Position numbers and translations under genes: made by a program. This document shows, piece by piece, positions 31,828 to 34,343 of a stretch of DNA of 34,343 nucleotides (position 1 is the stretch's first letter; each line of letters begins with the position of its first letter). Location: contig JACPQR010000203.1 in NCBI GenBank assembly GCA_016190375.1, positions 1-34,343 on the forward strand. Reading direction: 5' to 3'. Origin of the DNA: Deltaproteobacteria bacterium. GTDB lineage: Bacteria > Myxococcota_A > Polyangia > JACPQR01. The notes below the pieces were generated by a model, which was not told the origin of the DNA, did no database searches, and saw nothing but the letters and a program-made list of their open reading frames with translations.

Positions 31828-34275
31828 GTGCGAGCCCTCCGCCACCTGATCTGGCTGTGCTCGAGCGCTCTCGTGCTCGCCCATGCCCTGCCGCTCGGGG
31901 CGCAGGTCGCGCCGGATGAGGACGAGCCCAGGACGATCGCGGAGAGGATCGTCCGGATCGAGGTCACCGGGAACAGGCGCACGAGCCGCGCCGACATCCT
32001 CGGCACCCTCGAGCTCAGGGAGAGCGCGCCCTTCGACGCGGGCGCGCTGCGCCGCGACGTGCGGGCCCTGTGGGACCTCGGGTTCTTCGACGACGTCCAG
32101 GTCGACGCCCGGCGGACCGACGCGGGGCTCGTCCTCAGGTTCATCGTCAGGGAGCGACCGGCCATCCGCAAGGTGAAGCTGGTCGGCAACGACGAGGTCG
32201 ACGAGGAGGATCTGCGCGAGGTCATCGACGTCCGCGAGCTCTCGATCTTGTCGGTGCCGCAGGTCCGCCAGAACGTCGACAAGCTCCGTGACCGCTACGC
32301 CGAGAAGGGCTTCTTTCTGGCCGAGGTCAGCTACGCGATCCGACCGGTGGGCCGCAACGAGGTGGACGTCGAGTTCCGCATCGTCGAGCACTCCGCCGTG
32401 ACCGTCCGCCGCATCACCTTCGTCGGCAACCGCGCGCTGTCCGACGACGAGCTGAAGGAGGTCATGGCGACGAGCGAGGCGGGCCTCTTGTCCTTCCTCT
32501 CGGGCGCCGGGACGTACCGGCAGGAGGTCTTCGAGCGGGACATCGCGCTCCTGACGGCGCTCTACTACGACAAGGGCCATCTCAACGTACGGATCTCGAC
32601 GCCCCGCGTGGCGCTCGCCCCGGACCGGCAGTCGATCTTCATCACGATCCCCGTCGAGGAGGGTCCGCGCTTCCGGATCGGCCGCATCCGCGTGGTCGAG
32701 CGCAACGCGGGCGGCCGCGAGGTCGAGCCCCTGGGCGGGCGCAGGCGCGTCCGCGAGCTCGTGAAGAGCCGGCGCGGCGAGTGGTTCAGCCGTTCGAGCA
32801 TCGGGACCGATCTGCAGGCGGTCACGACGCACTACCGCGACTCGGGCTACGCGAACGTGAACGTCGAACCGGCGACCGACCTCGACCTCGAGCACCGCAT
32901 CGTGCACGTCACGTTCGAGATCGAGCGCGGTCCCGTCGTCTACATCGAGCGGATCGAGGTGCGGGGCAACTCGAAGACGCGCGACCAGGTGATCCGACGC
33001 GAGCTCAGGATCGCCGAAGGTAGGCGGTACAGCGAGACCGGGCTCAACGAGTCCAAGCGGCGCGTGACCCAGCTCGGGTACTTCGAGCGCGTCGACTTCT
33101 CGACCCAGTCGGGGTCGGCCGACGACAAGATCGTCGTGAACATCGAGATCGCGGAGCGGGCGACCGGCACCTTCCAGGTGGGCGCGGGCTTCTCCAGCGT
33201 CGAGAACTTCATCGCGACGGCGCAGATCTCGCAGCAGAACCTGTTCGGGCGCGGGCAGAGCCTGACGCTCCAGGCCCAGCTCTCGGCGCTCAGACAGCTC
33301 ATCTCGCTCAACTTCACGGAGCCGTACTTCCTCGACACCGACTGGACGCTGTCCACGGAGCTGTTCAACCAGTCGAGGGACTACGGCGACTTCTTGCGCG
33401 ACTCCTGGGGCGGCAGGCTCACCTTCGGCTACCCGATCATCGGCCAGGACCTCAGGCTCTTCATGTCTTACCTGTTCGAGCAGGTCGACGTCTCGGCGGG
33501 CCGGACCTCGATCCTGCGCACGAACACGCCCAGCATCTTCGGCCGGCTCCCGCTCGCGAACCTCTTCAAGGACGGCCGCACGTCCAGCGTCCGGCTGGCG
33601 CTCTCGTACGACGCGCGAAACGACCGCATCTTCCCCACGAGCGGGTCGTTCCACACGATCTCGGGCGAGCTCGCCGAGGACACGATCCTGCAGTCCGAGA
33701 ACGTGTTCGCGAGGTACTCGGCGTTCTCCCGCTGGTACTTCCCGCTCGGCCTCGGGCTCGTGGGCCGCATCAACCTGGAGGGCGGGCTCGTCGTCTCGCC
33801 GACCACCACCGGAGTGCCGATCTTCGAGCGCTACTTCCTGGGCGGCATCTTCGACATAAGGGGCTTCGCCCCGCGCACGCTGGGCCCGAGGATCCTCCTC
33901 AACGACAGCCTCGACCCGAACTCCGCCGTCGTCTCGGCCGGGACGCCGATCGGAGGCAACCTACAGCTCGTCGGGAACTTCGAGATCGAGTTCCCCATCC
34001 TGGAGAAGGTCGGCATTCGCGGGGTCGTCTTCATCGACGTGGGCAACTCCTTCAACCTCGAGGACTCCTTCTGCGCGGCCTCCGGCGGCCGCGCCGTCTC
34101 GGGCTTCTTCGACCCGTGCGGCGTAGACCTCACGAACCTGCGCTCGAGCTGGGGCTTCGGCTTCCGCTGGTTCTCCCCGCTAGGCCCCCTCAGGTTCGAG
34201 TGGGGCTTCCCCTTCAAGGAGGTCGAGGGCGACGCCACGAGCCCCTTCGAGTTCACGATTGGGAACTTCTTCTAG
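31828..34275 (+). CDS. bamA: Outer membrane protein assembly factor BamA
   Basis: BamA, the central barrel of the machine that folds beta-barrel proteins into the outer membrane, 815 residues. The GTG start gives a signal peptide (RALRHLIWLCSSALVLAHALPLGAQ). Five POTRA domains follow to about residue 435, each opening with a strand such as IVRIEVTGNRRTS, IRKVKLVGNDEVD, VRRITFVGNRALS, RIGRIRVVERN, and YIERIEVRGNSKTRDQV. The barrel (about 440-815) includes FGRGQSLTLQAQ, FTEPYFLDTDWTLS and the conserved loop 6 element DIRGF, and ends in GNFF with the terminal aromatic signal. POTRA4 carries a short basic insertion (GGREVEPLGGRRRV). A Cys pair near the C-terminus (DSFCAAS, DPCGVD) could form a surface disulfide. 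It follows the lolCD-like genes with its own promoter. Confidence 0.97.
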   Translation: MRALRHLIWLCSSALVLAHALPLGAQVAPDEDEPRTIAERIVRIEVTGNRRTSRADILGTLELRESAPFDAGALRRDVRALWDLGFFDDVQVDARRTDAGLVLRFIVRERPAIRKVKLVGNDEVDEEDLREVIDVRELSILSVPQVRQNVDKLRDRYAEKGFFLAEVSYAIRPVGRNEVDVEFRIVEHSAVTVRRITFVGNRALSDDELKEVMATSEAGLLSFLSGAGTYRQEVFERDIALLTALYYDKGHLNVRISTPRVALAPDRQSIFITIPVEEGPRFRIGRIRVVERNAGGREVEPLGGRRRVRELVKSRRGEWFSRSSIGTDLQAVTTHYRDSGYANVNVEPATDLDLEHRIVHVTFEIERGPVVYIERIEVRGNSKTRDQVIRRELRIAEGRRYSETGLNESKRRVTQLGYFERVDFSTQSGSADDKIVVNIEIAERATGTFQVGAGFSSVENFIATAQISQQNLFGRGQSLTLQAQLSALRQLISLNFTEPYFLDTDWTLSTELFNQSRDYGDFLRDSWGGRLTFGYPIIGQDLRLFMSYLFEQVDVSAGRTSILRTNTPSIFGRLPLANLFKDGRTSSVRLALSYDARNDRIFPTSGSFHTISGELAEDTILQSENVFARYSAFSRWYFPLGLGLVGRINLEGGLVVSPTTTGVPIFERYFLGGIFDIRGFAPRTLGPRILLNDSLDPNSAVVSAGTPIGGNLQLVGNFEIEFPILEKVGIRGVVFIDVGNSFNLEDSFCAASGGRAVSGFFDPCGVDLTNLRSSWGFGFRWFSPLGPLRFEWGFPFKEVEGDATSPFEFTIGNFF

Positions 34276-34297
34276 CGGCCGCCCCGAGGGCTCGGGT

Positions 34298-34328
34298 GGC
34301 CTCGGCGCCGCAGAGCGGCCCCGAGGCC
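34298..34328 (+). terminator. Strong hairpin after bamA
   Basis: GGCCTCGG (34298-34305) and GCCGC (34307-34311) pair with GCGGC (34315-34319) and CCGAGGCC (34321-34328). The result is thirteen base pairs, one C-C mismatch and a three-base AGA loop. It begins 23 bases after the bamA stop. No T-run follows, so it may act as a terminator needing Rho, as a 3'-end stabiliser, or both. The last bases of the window include an ATG (34338) that could begin a next gene. Confidence 0.5.
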
Positions 34329-34343
34329 CTGCGTGCCATGGCA

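Overview
The window comes from a GC-rich Gram-negative bacterium, most likely a member of the Myxococcota (former Deltaproteobacteria). This is inferred from several traits: almost every codon ends in G or C; outer-membrane biogenesis genes are present (bamA and a lolCD-type exporter); there are lipoproteins with Asp/Ser/Thr-rich and cysteine-rich stalks typical of that phylum; one protein has an AgmX/PglI-like C-terminus; and intergenic DNA carries hexamer-based inverted repeats. No phage, transposase, CRISPR array, rRNA or tRNA was seen. The gene content is mostly chromosomal housekeeping and envelope functions.

Layout. Positions 1-442 hold a long inverted repeat and no supported gene, followed by a Uma2-family nuclease gene (443-1039, +). 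From 12198 down to 1054 the minus strand carries a tight row of genes. It runs from a Gld-like ABC system (ATPase, permease, GldG-like auxiliary protein, DUF4340 protein) through folK and a small lipoprotein to a peptide-type ABC importer (lipoprotein binding protein, OppB-like and OppC-like permeases). Most junctions are stop/start overlaps, so translational coupling is likely. No importer ATPase gene is present. Divergent from this row is an ECF sigma factor overlapping a membrane anti-sigma/FecR/AgmX-type fusion (12424-14594).

The middle (14606-22141) is more accessory: a heptad-repeat coiled-coil protein, an outer-membrane protein, a polysaccharide deacetylase, a TPR protein with a degenerate zincin-like domain, a (Ser/Thr-Asp)n lipoprotein, an RluA-type pseudouridine synthase, a second long inverted repeat, and a cysteine-rich lipoprotein. 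A PEP-synthase/rifampicin-phosphotransferase-like protein (minus) is divergent from purF (plus), with only 36 bases between their start codons.

The right end (24721-34275) is a plus-strand housekeeping run: purF, prfB with a classical +1 programmed frameshift, lysS, a LolC/E-type permease, a zinc-ribbon/transmembrane/LolD fusion, and bamA. The last three form an outer-membrane assembly block: lipoprotein release from the inner membrane and beta-barrel insertion.

The most unusual observations are: (1) the LolD ATPase fused to a zinc-ribbon plus membrane segment; (2) the OppB-like permease with a periplasmic insertion of about 250 residues; (3) the zinc-finger anti-sigma/FecR/AgmX-type fusion beside its sigma factor; (4) a dispersed repeat shared between the coding tail of the Gld ATPase and an intergenic region 8.5 kb away; (5) two long inverted repeats built from hexamers; (6) a recurring -10-like hexamer 6-9 bases before start codons that lack a Shine-Dalgarno sequence, which suggests leaderless mRNAs. 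No wholly new multi-gene system is clear from sequence alone. All counts and alignments here were done by eye.
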